Notes under the pieces: generated by a model | Told to the model about the DNA's origin: nothing | Databases searched by the model: none | Seen by the model: only the letters and a program-made list of their open reading frames with translations | Shown: positions 1 to 15,000 of the stretch, one piece after another | How the letters are laid out: each line of letters starts with the position of its first letter | How positions within the stretch are numbered: the first letter of the stretch is position 1 | Source of the DNA: an uncultured Planctomycetaceae bacterium | Lineage (GTDB): Bacteria > Planctomycetota > Planctomycetia > Pirellulales > UBA1268 | Assembly: GCA_903951635.1 (NCBI GenBank) | Contig: CAJBCV010000211.1 | Coordinates: 1-40,727 of the forward strand | Direction of reading: 5' to 3' | Length of the DNA: 40,727 nt | Made by a program: the position numbers and the translations under genes

Positions 1-3000
1 CGCAGCTCGACGCCCGTGGCACCACCGAAAGTGCCACAAGCGCCGCCACAAACGCCATCGTCAACATCGACAGTCCCCTCACGGGCGCCGTGACGGTCGT
101 GAATCTGACAAGCCCTGGCCGGGGCCCAACGAGCCCCCGCGTCGATGACACGCTCGCGGTCTTTGACTCCCTCACCGACGACGACGGGATCACCACGCGC
201 GCCTACCAATGGCTCCGCGACGGGATCGCAATCCCTGGCGCCACGGCCGACAGCTACACGCTTTCGTCGATCGACCTCGGCGGACAGTTCAGCGTTCGCG
301 TGACGGCGTCCGACGCTTTCGGCGGAACCGGCAGCCTCGCAAGCGCCACTTCCGGGCTTGTCACCACCGTCCTCACACAGTCGTTTGCCGATGGCTTCGG
401 CCTCGTCCTGCCGGCGTCGATCAGCATCCGCGACACACTCGACTTCTCCGCCTGCACCCTCGATCTCACGTTCACGATCAACTCCAGCGGCACCGTCCAA
501 GTCAGGGAAACAGCCCGCCCCACGCTCCACTCGCTCACGTTCACCAGTGCCGGCGACATCGTCACAGGCTCCGGCACCAATCGCTTCGTGTTCAACGGCA
601 CAGGGAGCCTCGCCGGCGCGATCACCGGCAGTGACACTGGCACGACGATCCTCGACTACTCGGCGGCGACCGGCGCCGTTGCCGTCAACCTCGACACCGG
701 CACGGCCACCGGCACCGATGGCGTGACGAAGGTCACGCAGGTGATCGGAAGCACAGCCAACTTGATCGCCGGCGGAAATACGCTCACCGCCTCGCGCGGT
801 GGCTCGCTGTGGTCGATCACCGCAGCGGGCTCCGGCACCGTCGGCGGCGTCGCCTTCAGCCGCTTCGAGCGGCTCGTCGCCGGCTCGCTCGAGGATGTCC
901 TCGACTATTCGGCCTACGCCACCGGCGTGACGGTGAACCTCGCCTCTGGCGCGGCGACGGGCTTTACGTCGATCAGCGGTATCCGCAACGTGATCGGATC
1001 GGCTTTTGCCGATTCGATCACCGGGAACTCCCAAGACAACGTCTTCAGCGGTGGCGGAGGCATCAACACGCTCGTCGGTGGCGGAGGAAGCGACGTCGTC
1101 ATGGAGTCGTTCGACGCCGACATGACCCTCACCGACAGCCGGCTCACGATCGGATCCGGGGGGAGCATCGGCCGCAACGAACTCACCGGGTTCTCCAGCG
1201 CCCTCCTCGTCGGCGGCGACTCCGCCAATACGCTCGATACAAGCGCCTTCACGCTCGGCAGCGTGGAGCTTGTCGGCAACGGCGGCAACGACATCCTCCG
1301 CGGCGGCGCAGGCGACGACACGATCACTGGCAACGCCGGCAACGACACGATTGACGGCGGCGGCGGCACGAACACGCTCCGCGAGCTCCGCGACGCCGAC
1401 TTCACCCTCACCGACACGCGCCTCGTCACGATCCGCCGGGCCGTCATCGAGTCTGACACGCTCACCCGTGTCCAACGGGCCGAGCTCACCGGCGGCGACG
1501 GCGACAACGCGATCGACGCGGCGGCATTCACCCTCGGAAGCGTCGTCCTGTACGGAGGTGCCGGCAACGACACGCTTTCCGGCGGCAGCGGCGACGACAC
1601 GATCTTCGGTGGCGGCGGGAACGACCGCCTCTCAGGCGGAACGGGCACCGACGCGCTCGAGGGCGGCTCGGGGCGTGATACCGTCGTCGAGACCCGCGAT
1701 GCCGACATGGCGCTCTCGAATGTCGTCCTTCTCATCAATGGCCAGGCCGATGCCCTCTTCTCCATCGAAGCGGCTGATCTGACGGGCGGCGCCTCAACAA
1801 ACCTGCTCGACGCCAGTGCCTTCACCGTCACCGGAGCCTCCGTCCGCCTCGACGGCGGCGATGGCGAGGACCGCCTCGTCGGCACGGCGGGCAACGACAC
1901 GTTCACCGGTGGCTCTGGCAGCGACGAGATCATCGGCGGCGGCGGCACCGATACGCTGATCGAGTCGCGCGACGCCGACATGCGTCTCACGAACACCTCG
2001 CTTGTGATCGGCACCGCATCCGACACCCTCTCCGGGATCGAACGAGCGGAGCTGTCGGGCGGCTCTGGGATCAACGCGCTCGATGCCTCCGCCTTCACCC
2101 TCGGCTCGGTGACGCTGCGAACCGGCGGTGGCGCCGACACCCTCAGCGGCGGCGGCAGCAGCGACACCTTCATCCTCGATGTCGGCGGGATGGCCGCCGG
2201 CAGCAAGGTGACGATTGCCCCCGGAGCGGGCTCGAGCCTGGCACGGATTCAGGGGATCACCGCGGTCACGCAAGCCGACTTCGAGTGGATCACTTGGCAG
2301 CCTTCCTCGGCCTCGTCGGCAGCGATGCTCGAGTTCGGATCGGGAGACGGTATCGATCTGACGTCGATCTCGACCGACCTGGCCACCCGCGGCCAGAGCT
2401 TCCGCATCGAGGCCGACACGCTCGATATCCAGGGGCGCACGATCGACACCGGCACGTCGACGACGGCCGGCTCGATCGAGATCGTCGGCCGATCGATCAC
2501 GATCGGCGGCGGCACGAAACTGCTCGCCAAGGCGGCCAATACCGGCGGCACCGACGGGGCGATCACGATCACCGCCGCCGACAACGCCAAGCATCTGGAC
2601 TACGCCGGTGGCTTCTTCAACACCGAGTCGAATACCGCTACCGTCACAATCGGTGACGCGACGATCCGCGGCGGGGCGGTGAGCATCACCACCGAGGCCA
2701 GCGCCCAGAAGTACGGCGCCGGAGCCGCTGACGCGAGCGGCTGGCAGTCGGGCGGCTTCGGCTTCGAAATGGGCTCGTCGGTGGGTGAATACCTCGACGG
2801 CCTCGCCCTTATCGCCGCCACGTCAAAGTCGACCGCCACCGCGACGATCGACATCGCTGCGGCTGCGGTCATCAACGCCGGCTCGCTCCTGGTGCACGCC
2901 GTGGCGGATGCCACCGCTGTGGCCGCTCCGAAGGCCTGGCTCGCCGGCGTGGCCGTCGGCATCGTCAACACCACCGCGACGGTGTCGATGGCCGGGACGG

Positions 3001-6000
3001 CGACGACCACGGGCAACGCCACCTTCAAGGCGACGTCGCGGAACAACGTCGACGTCGATGCCTCCCCGACGCCGGTCAAGGGGCTGACCTACGCGGCGGC
3101 CGTAAGCGTGATCGAGTCGGTGGCTGATGCGACGCTCCTTCCCACCTCGCGGCTCACCGTCGGCGGTGATCTGACGGTCAAGGGGGAGACGTTCGATGCC
3201 AACCGGACGTTGGCCACCTCGGTCGCCGGACTCGACGGCCGAGTCGCGGTCAGCGCCGCGGTTGCCGTGGAGAATGGCCGGACCAACGCCCTCATCGACG
3301 GCTTCGCCGACGTGGCCGGAAGCATCGTCGTCAATGCGTCCCAGAAAAACGTTCCGATCACCGACGACGCCAACCTCTTCGGCTACCTCACGGCTGAAGG
3401 TTTTTCCGTCGAACGTCGCTTGTCCGGCGTGAAGGCCTATTCCGCCACCGGCCAGGACTCCTCCGGCGACGTTTTCGGCGACGCTCTCGACAGCATCAAG
3501 GAAAAGGATCGGGATGCCGCCAAGGCTGGGTTCGGCCGCCTCATCACCTGGGCCAAGGAGAAACTCGGCAAGACCGACGAGGCGAAGGACCCGGCAAAGC
3601 CGCTGGCGAACGACTACGACGCCACTGGCGCGATCGCCGTGCAGATCGATGCCAACGCCACCACCGCCCGGATCGGCGACGGCTCCGCGATCGGCGGCCA
3701 CGCCGACGTCGAAGCCGACGGCTCGATCACCGTCTCGGCCACGGTCGAGGCCCGTCCCAACGTCTCGGCATCCTCCAAGTCGATCAACTCCGTCAAGCCA
3801 CCGGAGAGGCCCTCCGACGCTGAATCGACCAAGCCGGCCGACAAGCCTGCGCCGCTGAAGCGGAGCGCCGCCAGCCGCAACCTCAAGGCGATGGGGGCCG
3901 AACCGGCGGCCAACGCCGAGAAGGGGGGCGCGCTCGCGGTCAACGTGGCGTATGCCCTCAACACCACGACCGCCACGATCTCGGGCGACGCAAGCGTCGA
4001 TGCCAAGGGGGCGATCAGCGTCGATGCCCGGACGCTCAACCAGATCGACCCCGCCTCACTGTGGGGGGTGAACCTCGTCGAGTCGCTCAAGGACAAGACC
4101 GCCGATCACACCACCGCCACCGGCACGGCGACAGTCTCCAACGGCGAGACCGTCGAAGTCACAAGCGGGCACTCCGGCAACGGCGATGTCGGCAGTTGGT
4201 ACGAGTATGTCGGGCTCACGGACATCAGTCTCGATCTCTCCACGGAGGATTTCTCCAACGAGGATCGCTGGACGGATCTCGGCGGCCCCGGCACGCGGAA
4301 GAAGGACGCGTTCCTCTCGAACCTCTCGAGCTCCATCAACGACAACGGCGGTCTCGACGACAACCTCTTCGACTCCTGGGCACAGTCCGCCAGTAACGGC
4401 CAGAAGAAGACGCTCGCCGGGACCGTGACCGTCCTCGTGCTCTCCCATACGGCCGCGGCCACAATCCAATCGGGGGCGCTGGTCAACCAGGATGCCGATG
4501 GAGTCCTGAATACCACGAACTTCCGCACCGGTAACCAGACGGTGAGCGTGACCGCCGAGAGCGTCAACCAGGCGATCAATCTGGCAGGCAACTTCAAGAC
4601 GCCCAATTCGATCGGCGGCCGCAAGGCCACCATGTGGTCGATGAACAGCGAAGGGGTCAACGCCGACGCTCCCCCCAATGCCTCCGCCGCCGGCGGCAGC
4701 CTCGGATTCTTCTGGTACGGCAACAACACCCAGGCCCGAATCGACGATGGCGTCACGCTCCACGCCGACAGCCTCGTTGTCGATGCCCGCACCCTCGACC
4801 TCTCCGTGGCCCTCGTCGCTGCCGGGACCACGTCGGGCGCTTCCGGCACCAAGGGGACGATCTCGGCCGCGGTGATCGTCAACACGACCCTCGCCCAGAT
4901 CGGCAACGGGGCCACGATCGTCGTCGGCAGCAAGCCGCTCGACGACGCCGATGCCGCGGGAGGCTCGGTGCTCGTCCGTGCCACCGACACGGCCTATGCC
5001 GTCACCGTCGCCGGTGCGGTCGTCGTGACCGACGAATCGGCCTCTGGCGCGTCTGTCGGCGTCAATACGGTCATCCGCGACACCGAGGCGGTGATCGGCA
5101 ACCGTCTCGGCGACGATGCAGCTGACGCCCGCAGCCCCTTCACCTCCGCCGGTGGCGTCGTCGTCAACGCCGCCAACCACGGCTTCGTCGGCACGTTCGG
5201 CGTCACCGGCGCCAAGGCCGGTGCCAAGCAGGGCCCCGCCCAGCCCGCTCAACCGGCAGCGCCCGCGTCTCCGGTCCCCACGTCTTCCGGCGGAAGCGGC
5301 GCTACGCAGGGGCAAGCGGCGACCTCGGCCGGCACGGCGTCACTGACCAGTTGGGAAGGGATCGTCCAGGCGATCCTCGGCCAGTCCAGCGGCGGATCCG
5401 GCTCTGAGCCTCCCACCTCGGGCAAGGCCCCGTCCCAGGCTTCCGGCCAGGCCAAGACCAACGCGGCCGAGTCGAAGGATGCGTCGGCCAAGTCGGGGTC
5501 GATCGCCGTCAACGTCGTCTCCGACAATGCCCGTGCCTACGTCCGCAATGCCGGCGTGATGAACACCGGGGCGCTCACCGTCCGCGCCGAAAACGACACC
5601 ACGGTCGTCGCCCTTGCCGGCAGCGTGGCCCTCGCCAAGGCGGAAGCGGGCAAGGCCGCCTCGGCACTCAGCGGCGCGCTCGCTGTCACCTACGTCACCG
5701 GCTCGACCGAGGCCTTTGTCGACGGAGCCACGTCGCTCACCGCCCGTGGCCTCTCGATCACCGCCGACCGCGGCGGCTGGATCATCTCGATCTCGGCAGC
5801 GATCGCCGCCGCCTCCGGCCAGCGGGGCACCGCTGGCACCGGTTCGGTGGGGGTCGTGTGGGCGGAATACACGACCAGCGCTCGGCTCGCGAACATCACC
5901 GGAGCCAGCGCGATCACTGGCCGAACGCTCGTCGAGGCGACCGATGCGACGAATATCGTCATGGTCGGTGGCGGCTTGTCGTTCGGAGGCAAGGGGGGCT

Positions 6001-9000
6001 ACGGCGTCGGCCTCGCCTTCGGCAACATCAACAACACGACGACAGCCGGAATCGAATCGGTGGCGAATCTCACCCACACCGGTGCCGTCGATGTCGTCGC
6101 CACGAGCGCAGCCCGGATCATCAACGTCACCGCGTCGCTCGGCGTGGCGACCGGCGGCGGCGGCCAGCAGGGAACCGGGGCGGCAGGATCGGTGTCGGTG
6201 AATCTCGTCCGCAACACCGTTCGCGCCGGGATGACCGGGGTGACAACGACGACCAGTTCCTCGGGCGCCATCACCGTCTCGGCCGATGACCACGCCGAGG
6301 TCTACGGCATCGTCGGCGGGATCGCCTCTGGCAAGAGCGGCGGCTACGGCCTCGCCATCGGGATCAACGTGATCGCGAACACCGTCGCGGCGACCCTCGA
6401 GTCATCCACACTGGGGACCATCGGAGCGCTCAGAATCGAAGCCGAGGAGCGCGCGAAGATCGTCGGTATCGCCGTCGGTGGCGCCGTCGCCTCCGGCCAG
6501 GGTTCCGCGATCGCCGGCTCGGTCGGCGTCAATGCCATCGGCAACTCCGTGACCGCCCACATCCGCGGCACGACGGCCACCCGCGTCACCGGCGTGACGG
6601 TCAAGGCCCTCGATGCCTCCACGATGATCGCCGTGGCCGGCAGCCTCGGTGTCTCCAAGAGTGGCACGGGCGTCGGCGTGGCGATCGGCTGGAACAGGGT
6701 CAGCAATTCCGTCGCCGCCTTCGTCGAGGGCTCCACGCTCAGTGCCACCGGCGGCGCCGTGAACGTCCAGGCGACGTCGACGTCGCTCCTCGTGAATGTC
6801 GGTGCCGCAGGCGCCGGCAGTTCCAAGGGCACGGGCGGGGCAGGGGCCCTGGTGATCAACTCGATCGCCAACTCGGTCGACGCCCATATCGGGGCGCTTT
6901 CCACCGTCAGCGCTTCAGGCGACGTCAACGTCACCGCGAGCGAAGCGGCGAGCATGGTCGTCGTGTCGCTCGCCATCGCCGGCAGCGGCAGCGGCAGCGG
7001 CGTCGGGGCGCTCCTCGCCTACAACTACGTCGGCCACAGCAACTCCGTCGCCGATCCCAATCTGATCTCGAAGCTCGATGCCGCCGGCCCGGAAGGGGTG
7101 CAGACGGTCAACGTGGCCGGCTCCAACACGGCCACCGCCAGCAACGTCAAGGCTTTCATCGACAGCTCCACCGTCACCGCCGGTGGGAAGCTGAGTGTCT
7201 TGGCCGGGTTTGACGATCCGACGAAGCAGGGATCCGAAAGCCCCACGCTCGGATCGACGACCTCGATTCCCACCTCGAGCGTCACCGTCACCGGCGACAC
7301 GATCGCCCTCCCCTCCGCCCACGGCTGGCAGACCGGCAACCGGATCGTCTACCGCAGCGGCGGCGGCACGGCGATCGGCGGGCTCTCCGATGCCACGTCG
7401 TACTTCGTGATCGTCGTCAATCCAACCACCGTCAAGCTCGCCACGACGCTCGAGAATGCGGTCGTCGGCAGGGCGATTCCCCTCGCTTCGACTGGCTCAG
7501 GAAGCTCCCACAGCCTCGGGCTCCTCGACCTCTCCCGGCAGACGGCCTTCGATGCTGCCACGACGACGGTCGACGTCGAGAGCTCGGACCGGCTCGTGTT
7601 CCCCAAGGAGCATGGCTTCGCCGACGGCGAAGAGGTTGTCTACACCGCCAACGGCGGCCGGGTCATCGCCGGCCTCGAGTCTGGCACGCGGTATTTCGTC
7701 AAGCTCGTCGATGCCAAGACGATCCAACTTGCGACCAGCAGCGGCGGCACGGCGATCAACATCGCGGCCACCGGCCTGGATGAGTTTGGCACCGGCTCGA
7801 GCGGCGAGTCGTTCACGCCCGTCACGGGCATCTGGACGACCTTCACTTCCTCGTCGGCCGTGACGACGACCCGTTCAGGGGCCGATCAGCTCACCTACGC
7901 CACTCCCCACGGCCTCTCCGACGGCTCGGCGGTGATCTACCGGGCCAACGGCACGCCGATCGCCGGCCTCGTCGATGGCGAGACGTACTACGCGATCGTC
8001 ATCGATCCCACCCGCATCCAACTCGCGGCGACGCTTTCTGACGCCACCGATCTGACCCTCACCCACGATCCGGCCACGGCCGATGACGACGAGTTTGTCG
8101 CCAAGAAGCCGATCATGCTCACCTCGACGGGCAACAGCGCCCAGGGGCTCCAGGAGCGGGTCAGCTCCTTCGATCTCGGCGGCACGACGCTCGATCTCCC
8201 CTCGGCGGCAGGGAGCCAGATCGTCGGCGGCCAGATCATCAGCGTCACGCTCGCCGGGGCAGGGGGGACGGGGTCGAGTGGCGCAGGCGCCATCTCCCTC
8301 AACTTCGTGCGGATGAACGTCGACGCCCGCGTCTCTAACCTAAGCCAGGTGAGTGCCGCTGGTCCTGTCACCGTGGCCGCCAGCGACGTCTCGCGTGTCT
8401 ACTCCGGCACCGGGTCGCTCGGGGTCTCCACGGGCGGCTCTGCCGTCAATGCTTCGATCGGCGTCAACGACATCCGCAACACGGTAACGGCCGGCATCGA
8501 CGCGGCCAACGTCGCGTCAACGGCCGGGAGCGTGACGGTGGCCGCGAGCGAAGATGCTCGCAACATCAACGTCGTCCTCGGTGGCGCGGTCTCGAGCAGT
8601 GGTTCGGCGATCGGCGGTTCGTTCGCCGTCAACACGATCAAGAACACGGTCGACGCCCATATCAAGGCGCTCCCCGTCGCCCCCTTCACCCCCTCGGCGG
8701 TCACGGCCAACGGCTCGGTGGGCGTCCTCGCGACCGACACCGCCTCGATCGCCACTCTCGCCGGCAACGTCAGCCTCTCCTTCAAGGGCTCAGCGGGCGT
8801 CGGCATGGCGCTGGCCTACAACAACATCCAAGACACGGTCACCGCCACGATCGACAGCTCGCGGGTCAAGGCGACCACCGGCGGGATCACCGTCGATGCC
8901 ACGTTCGCCAAGCCGACGGCCCTGCCGGCCGGGATCGACACGCAGATCGCCGCCCTCGCCGTCGCCGGTGCCGGCGGTGGCAAGTTCGCCGGGGCCGGCT

Positions 9001-12000
9001 CCGCGGCCCTCAACTGGATCCGCAACCGGGTCGAGGCGAAGGTCGCCAACATTGCCGACCTCGACACCACGGCTGGCGCCGACGAGATCTCCGCGGCCGG
9101 AGCGCTTTCGGTCAAGGCGAGCGACGTTTCCACGATCAACACCCTTGCCGGTGCCGTGGCGATTGCCGGCATCGGGAGCAGTGGCGCTGCTGGCGCCGTC
9201 GGTGCCTCGGTGGCCTACAACTTCCTCGGCGGCGATCCGGCAAACCCCGGCTCGTCGACGAGCAACATCGTCCGCGCGGCGATCGAGAATATCTCTGGCA
9301 CGGTGAGAGCCGGCACGATCGACGTCTTCGCCAGCTCGAAGAGTCAGATCAACGCGATCACCGTGGCGGGCGCCGCGGCCAGCGGGCAAGGGACCTCGCT
9401 CGCCCTCGGTGGCTCGGTGTCGATCAATCAGATCCGGAACTCGACGACGGCCGTGATCTCGAATGCCGCGGGTGTCACTGCCACGTCCGCTTCGGCCACG
9501 GCGGTGCAGGTTCGCGTCGATGACACGTCCACCATCAAGACGGCCGCCGGTGGAATCGGGATCGCAGTCCCGAAGGGGAGTGGCGTCGGTGTGGCGGCAG
9601 GCGTCGCCGTCGCCGTCAACACGGTGACCACCGTCACGACCGCTTCAATCGTGAATACAAAGCTCGCAAGCACCGGCGCCATCCTCCTCACCGCCGCCTC
9701 ATCGCCTACGATCCAAGCCCTCTCGATCGGCGTGGCGGTGGCAGCCGGCTCGGGGAGCGGTGCGAAGTTCGGCGCCGCAGGCGCCGGCTCCGCCAACACG
9801 ATCGACAGTACCACCGAAGCCTTCCTCAAGGATTCCCTGACCAGAGAGATCACCGCGGGCTCGGCGGGGATCGGCCTGACCGCCACCGACACCTCAAAGA
9901 TCACAGCCGCCGCCGGCGCCATGGCCCTCGCCGGCTCATTCGGCGGCAGTGGTGTGGCGGGCTCGGTCGGCGTCTCGGTCACCGACAACGAGATCACGCC
10001 GCGCGTCCATGCCTTCATCGAGAACGCAAAGGTGAGCACGGCCGGTGGCCTGTTGCTCAAGTCGAAGGCCGATGCCGAGATCGCGGCCTACACGATCGGC
10101 GGATCGGTCGCCGCGCAGGCCGGCGGCAGTGGCGCCGCCCTCGCCGTCGCCGTCACGATCGCCTCCAACACGATCACCCCCGACGTCGCCTCCTGGATCA
10201 TCGGCTCCGCCACCGGCGCGATGGCCCCGGGAAGCATCACGCTCGAGGCAACGCAGTCGAGCGACATCGAGGCCTACTGCATCTCCGCTGCCGTGTCGAT
10301 CTCGGCCGGCAGCGCCGGCGCTGCTCTGAGCGGCGGCGGTGCCAAGGCGACCAACATGATCGGCGGCCGCACCGATGCCTCTGTGCAGGCGAGCACGCTT
10401 TCCACCGGCTCGCTCGCACTGTCGGCCACCAACACCGCCGCCATCGACGCCACCGTCGCGGCCGTGGCGGTCTCGGTCGCGGTCGGATCGTCCGGCGTCT
10501 CGGCGGCGATCGGGGCGTCACTGGCCACCAACACCGTCACCGGCACCACGCAGGCCTATCTCTCCAATTCGAGCGTCACGGCAACCGGGGCCCTCACCGC
10601 CGCGGCCACCGCGACACAGACGATCAATGCCTTTGTCCTGGCAGGATCGGCCGCCGTGACGGCGGCCGGGAGCGGCGGGGCGAGCCTCGGGGGCGCCGGG
10701 GCCAGTTCGATCAACACCGTCGGCATGAATGTCAAGGCATTCATCGACGGCGACGGGATCGGCGGCGTGCGTGCCGCCTCGATCGGCCTGACCGCCCTCG
10801 ACACCTCGTCCATCGACGTCTCGACGGCCGCCGCCTCGCTCGCTGCCGCCATCGGCGGCAGTGGTGCCGTGGCCGTCGCCGTCGGTGTCGGGCTGGCCCG
10901 AAACACGATCAGCAACGACGTTCAGGCCTTCATCGCGAATGCCGACACCGGCGTCACGACCACCAGCTCCACCAGCGGCGACATCACGCTCTCGGCCACC
11001 GAAAAGGCGAGCATCCGCTCCCAGGCGACGGCCGCGAGCATGGCGGCCAGCTTCGGAGGAAGCGGCGGTGTCGGCGTGGCGGGGGCCGGGGCCGACGCCA
11101 CAAACGTCGTTCTCACGAAGGCCAACGTCCACGTCGATGCAAGCAAGCTCACCAGCGCCCGCAACGTCACCCTTTCCTCCCTCACGACCGGCGTCACGCT
11201 GTTCACGCTTCCCGGCACGCTCACGGCCGCCGAGCTCACGACCCACGCCCGGATGGACAAGAAGGAGGCGCTCGCGGCCAGCAACGATCTCCCCACGGTC
11301 AGCGCCGAGCGGGCAGCCGCCATCGCGGCGATCGATACGAAGCTGCGAGCGGCGTTCACTGGCGCCAATGCCCTCGCCGCTGGCAATATCCAGGTCGTCG
11401 CCCTCGATGCCACCACGCAGGACGATGTCGCCTGGAACATCACCAGCGCCACCGCCTGGCAGGTGATCGACGCCGCCCACAAGGTCTACAACCTCTCGAC
11501 CGTCAACGGCTCGATCGAAGTCTCGAAGCCGGTGATCAGTGCCCAGGTGATTTCCGCTGCGATCGGCGTCGGCGGCGGTGGGGCAGCCGGAGTCGGGGCG
11601 TCGGTCGGCGCGTCACTCGTCCGCAACCTGATCGGCCTCGGGCTCGACCAAGGGGCCACGATCAGTGGCGTCAGCGGCAACGCTCTCACGTTCACCGCGG
11701 TGCACGGCCGCCAGACCGGCGACGCCGTCGTCTATCAAAACGGCACCGGCACGCAGGTCGACGGGCTCGTGGCCAACACCACCTACTACTGCATCCGCGT
11801 CGACGCCTCGACGATGCGTCTTGCCCGTTCGCAAGCCGACGCGGTCGCCGGAACGGCCATCACCCTCTCCCTCCCTGCAGCCGCAAGCGTCGCGGCAGAC
11901 AGCATCGGATTCGCGGTTGAGCACGGCTTCGCCGCCGGACAGCCCGTCGTTTACCGCAACACCGATCTCACGAAAGCGGCGATCCCCGGCCTCGTTTCCG

Positions 12001-15000
12001 GTCAGACGTACTACGTCATCGAGGGCACCGGCAAGGCGATGAGGCTCTCGAGCGCGCCGCTCGACGGCAACGGCGACGGCGTCGTGACGACGGCCGAAAA
12101 GAATGCCTCCCTCGTGCCGATCACCCTCGGTACGCCGTCGGCCCTCGCCAATCATGTTTTCCTCCCGGCCGGTGGATTGAAGCTGATCCCCAGGCTCGCC
12201 GCGGAAGTTCGGTCGTACGTCAGCGATTCGAGCATCACGGCCGCCGGGGCCCTCACGCAGACCGCGGTCAACGCGGCCACGATCGATGCCTCGGCCTTTG
12301 CAGGCTCCGCGGCGGCTTCCGTCGGCGGGGCGGCAGGCGTGAGCCTGGGCGGCGCCGGCGCGAGCATCACCAATCGGATCTTCACGCACGTCGAAGCGGC
12401 GATCGACGGCGACGGAGCGACGGGGATCACGGCGGCGAGCGTGTCCCTCAAGGCGACTGACGCCTCGACGATCACGTCGTCGGCCGGCGCCGCGGCCGTG
12501 GCTGCCGCCGTCGGCGGAGCCGTTGGCGTGTCGGTGGCCGTCGGCGTGGGGCTCGCGGAGAACACGATTGCCAACATCATCGACGCCCGGATTACGAATG
12601 CCGACCAAGGTGTGAAGGCAACGACCGGCGGGATCTCGATCGCGGCCGACAGCCGCTCGACCATCGCGACCACCGCCTGGGCCGCGGCGGTGTCGCTCGC
12701 CGGCGGCGGTGCCGTCGGCGTGAGTGGCGCTGGCGCCGGGATCGGCGTCGAAAACCGGGTCACGAACACCGTCCTTGCCCATGCGGATGCCTCCAAGCTC
12801 GACATCGCCCTGACGACGCAATCCCTCTCGATCCTCGCCACCGAGGCTTCCTCGCTCTCCGCCGTCGGCGTCGCGGCCGCGCTGTCCGCGGCGGCCGGGG
12901 GTGGGGCCGGCGTGGCGATCGGCGTCGGCGGCGGCACGGCTCGCAATGTCATCGCCAACACCGTCAAGGCCTCGACCTCCGCTGCCTTCGTCAACAGCGC
13001 GCTGGCCCCGACCACAACGGGCAGCGGATCGATCACGATCCAGGCCACCGCCAACGAAACAGCGAAGCTGCAACTCGTCGGCGCGGCTGGCGCGGTGGCG
13101 GTTGGGTTTGCTGCCGTCGCCGGTGCGGCGGCGGTGGCGATTACCGAGAACACGCTTGCCAACAACGTCTCGGCGACGGTCACCGGCGGCGTGATCAGGG
13201 CCCCGGGTGCGATCACGATCGACGCCCAGTCGACCGGAACACTGACGGCCAACGCCTTCGCTGCGGCCGCCTCCGTGGCAGCTGGCATCGGTGCGGCGCT
13301 CGCCGCCGGCGGTGCCACCGCGACCAACACCGTCACCAACACCGTCCTGGCCGACACCCTCGGCACGCCGACGATCGTGGCGGGGGGCAACGTGACCATC
13401 AGCGCCGCCAACGCGGCCACGTTCAACGCGAGTGTCACCGCCGTTGCCGTCGCCGGCGGGCTCGTCGGCGGTTCGATCGGGGTATCGACGATCACGAACA
13501 CCGACAGCAGTGCCGTCACAGCCCGGGTCTCGACCGGCACCGTGACGTCGACCTCCGGCAGCGTCTCGATCGCCGCCACCGCCACCGACACCACCGGCAA
13601 GACGCTCGGCGTGGCGACGGCGGTCACCGTCGGCATCGGCGGAGCGGGAGCGGGCACCGATGTGCGGTCAGACTTCTCGCCGACGCTGCTCTCGACGGTC
13701 GCCAGCGGAGCGACGGTCGCCGCCACGGCCGGAACGGTGAGCATCACCTCGACGCTCACGAGCCTCGCCAAGGCCGAAACCTACGGAGCCGCCGGGGGCT
13801 TGTTGGCGATCGGCACCGCCAGCGGCTCCGCCACCGCCAACGGCCGAATCGATGCGCTTGCCAATGGCACGATCACGGCAGGCTCGATCGCCGTCAACTC
13901 CCATGCGACGACGACGGCCGACTTCTCCGGCACCGGGCTCGCCGGCGGGCTCATCGCCCAGGCCGTGGGCACCGCCACCGCCACCGCCAGCCCGAGTGTC
14001 AACGCGCTGGTGGGCTCGGCTGCAACCCTCACGGCCACGGGGCTGGTGGTGATCTACGCCACCGCCACACCGTCGGCGATCGCGACGTCGACCGGCGTGG
14101 CTGTCGGTGCCGGTGCCCTCGGGGCATCCATCGCCACCTCCACCGCGTCGCCGACGGTGAATGCCGGCATCGGCGGCGACCTTGATGGGAATCGTCAGAT
14201 CTCCTGGAACAATTCGGTCGCCGGCCGGGCGCCGGTGAACTTGCCGGTGCCCTCCCTGTCCAATCCCAATCCCGCCATCGGGACTCTCGCGGTCGGCGCT
14301 GCCATCGCCAGGCCCTCGTCCGGGGCCAACTCGAGTGCCACGGCGAGCGCCGGCGCCGGAGGTCTTGTGGGAGTCGCCGGAGCTACGGCCACCGCCTTCA
14401 CCGGCGGCAACGCCTCCGCGCGGGTCGGCGACAACGTCAAGCTCCCCACCGGGAACGTCAGCCTGACGGCGGCGAGCGAGACAAGCCAACAAGCAAACGG
14501 CCTCGGCCGTGCCCTCGGCCTGGTGGGAGTGGGTGGCGTCAGTTCGATCGCCTCCTCGGGCGTGACCACCGTCGCCCGGCTGGGCACGGGGGTCACCCGG
14601 GGCACGGGCACGAAAAACGACACCACCCGCGTTGGCGCCCTCTCGATCCGGGCCCTGGGCGACAACACGAACACCGCCACCACCGTCTCCTCGAGCGGCG
14701 GCTTGATCGCCGGGAGTTGCGCCGACGCCACCACTGGCGACACCTCGACGAGCACCGCGGCCATCGACGCTTCGGCCCGGCTCTATGCCGACTCGATCGA
14801 TGTCCTCGCCGACCAACGCACATCCTACGCCCCGACCGCCGACGCCAGCAGTGCCTCGCTCGCCGGTGCGAGCGGCTCGACGACGTCAAACGTCTCGTCG
14901 ACCAGCGCTCTCACTTCGATTGGAACCAGCGCCCTGATCGACACCGCCGGCAAGGCACGGTTCCAGGCCCACAACAAGTACGACCAGTCGCTCCGCGCCG

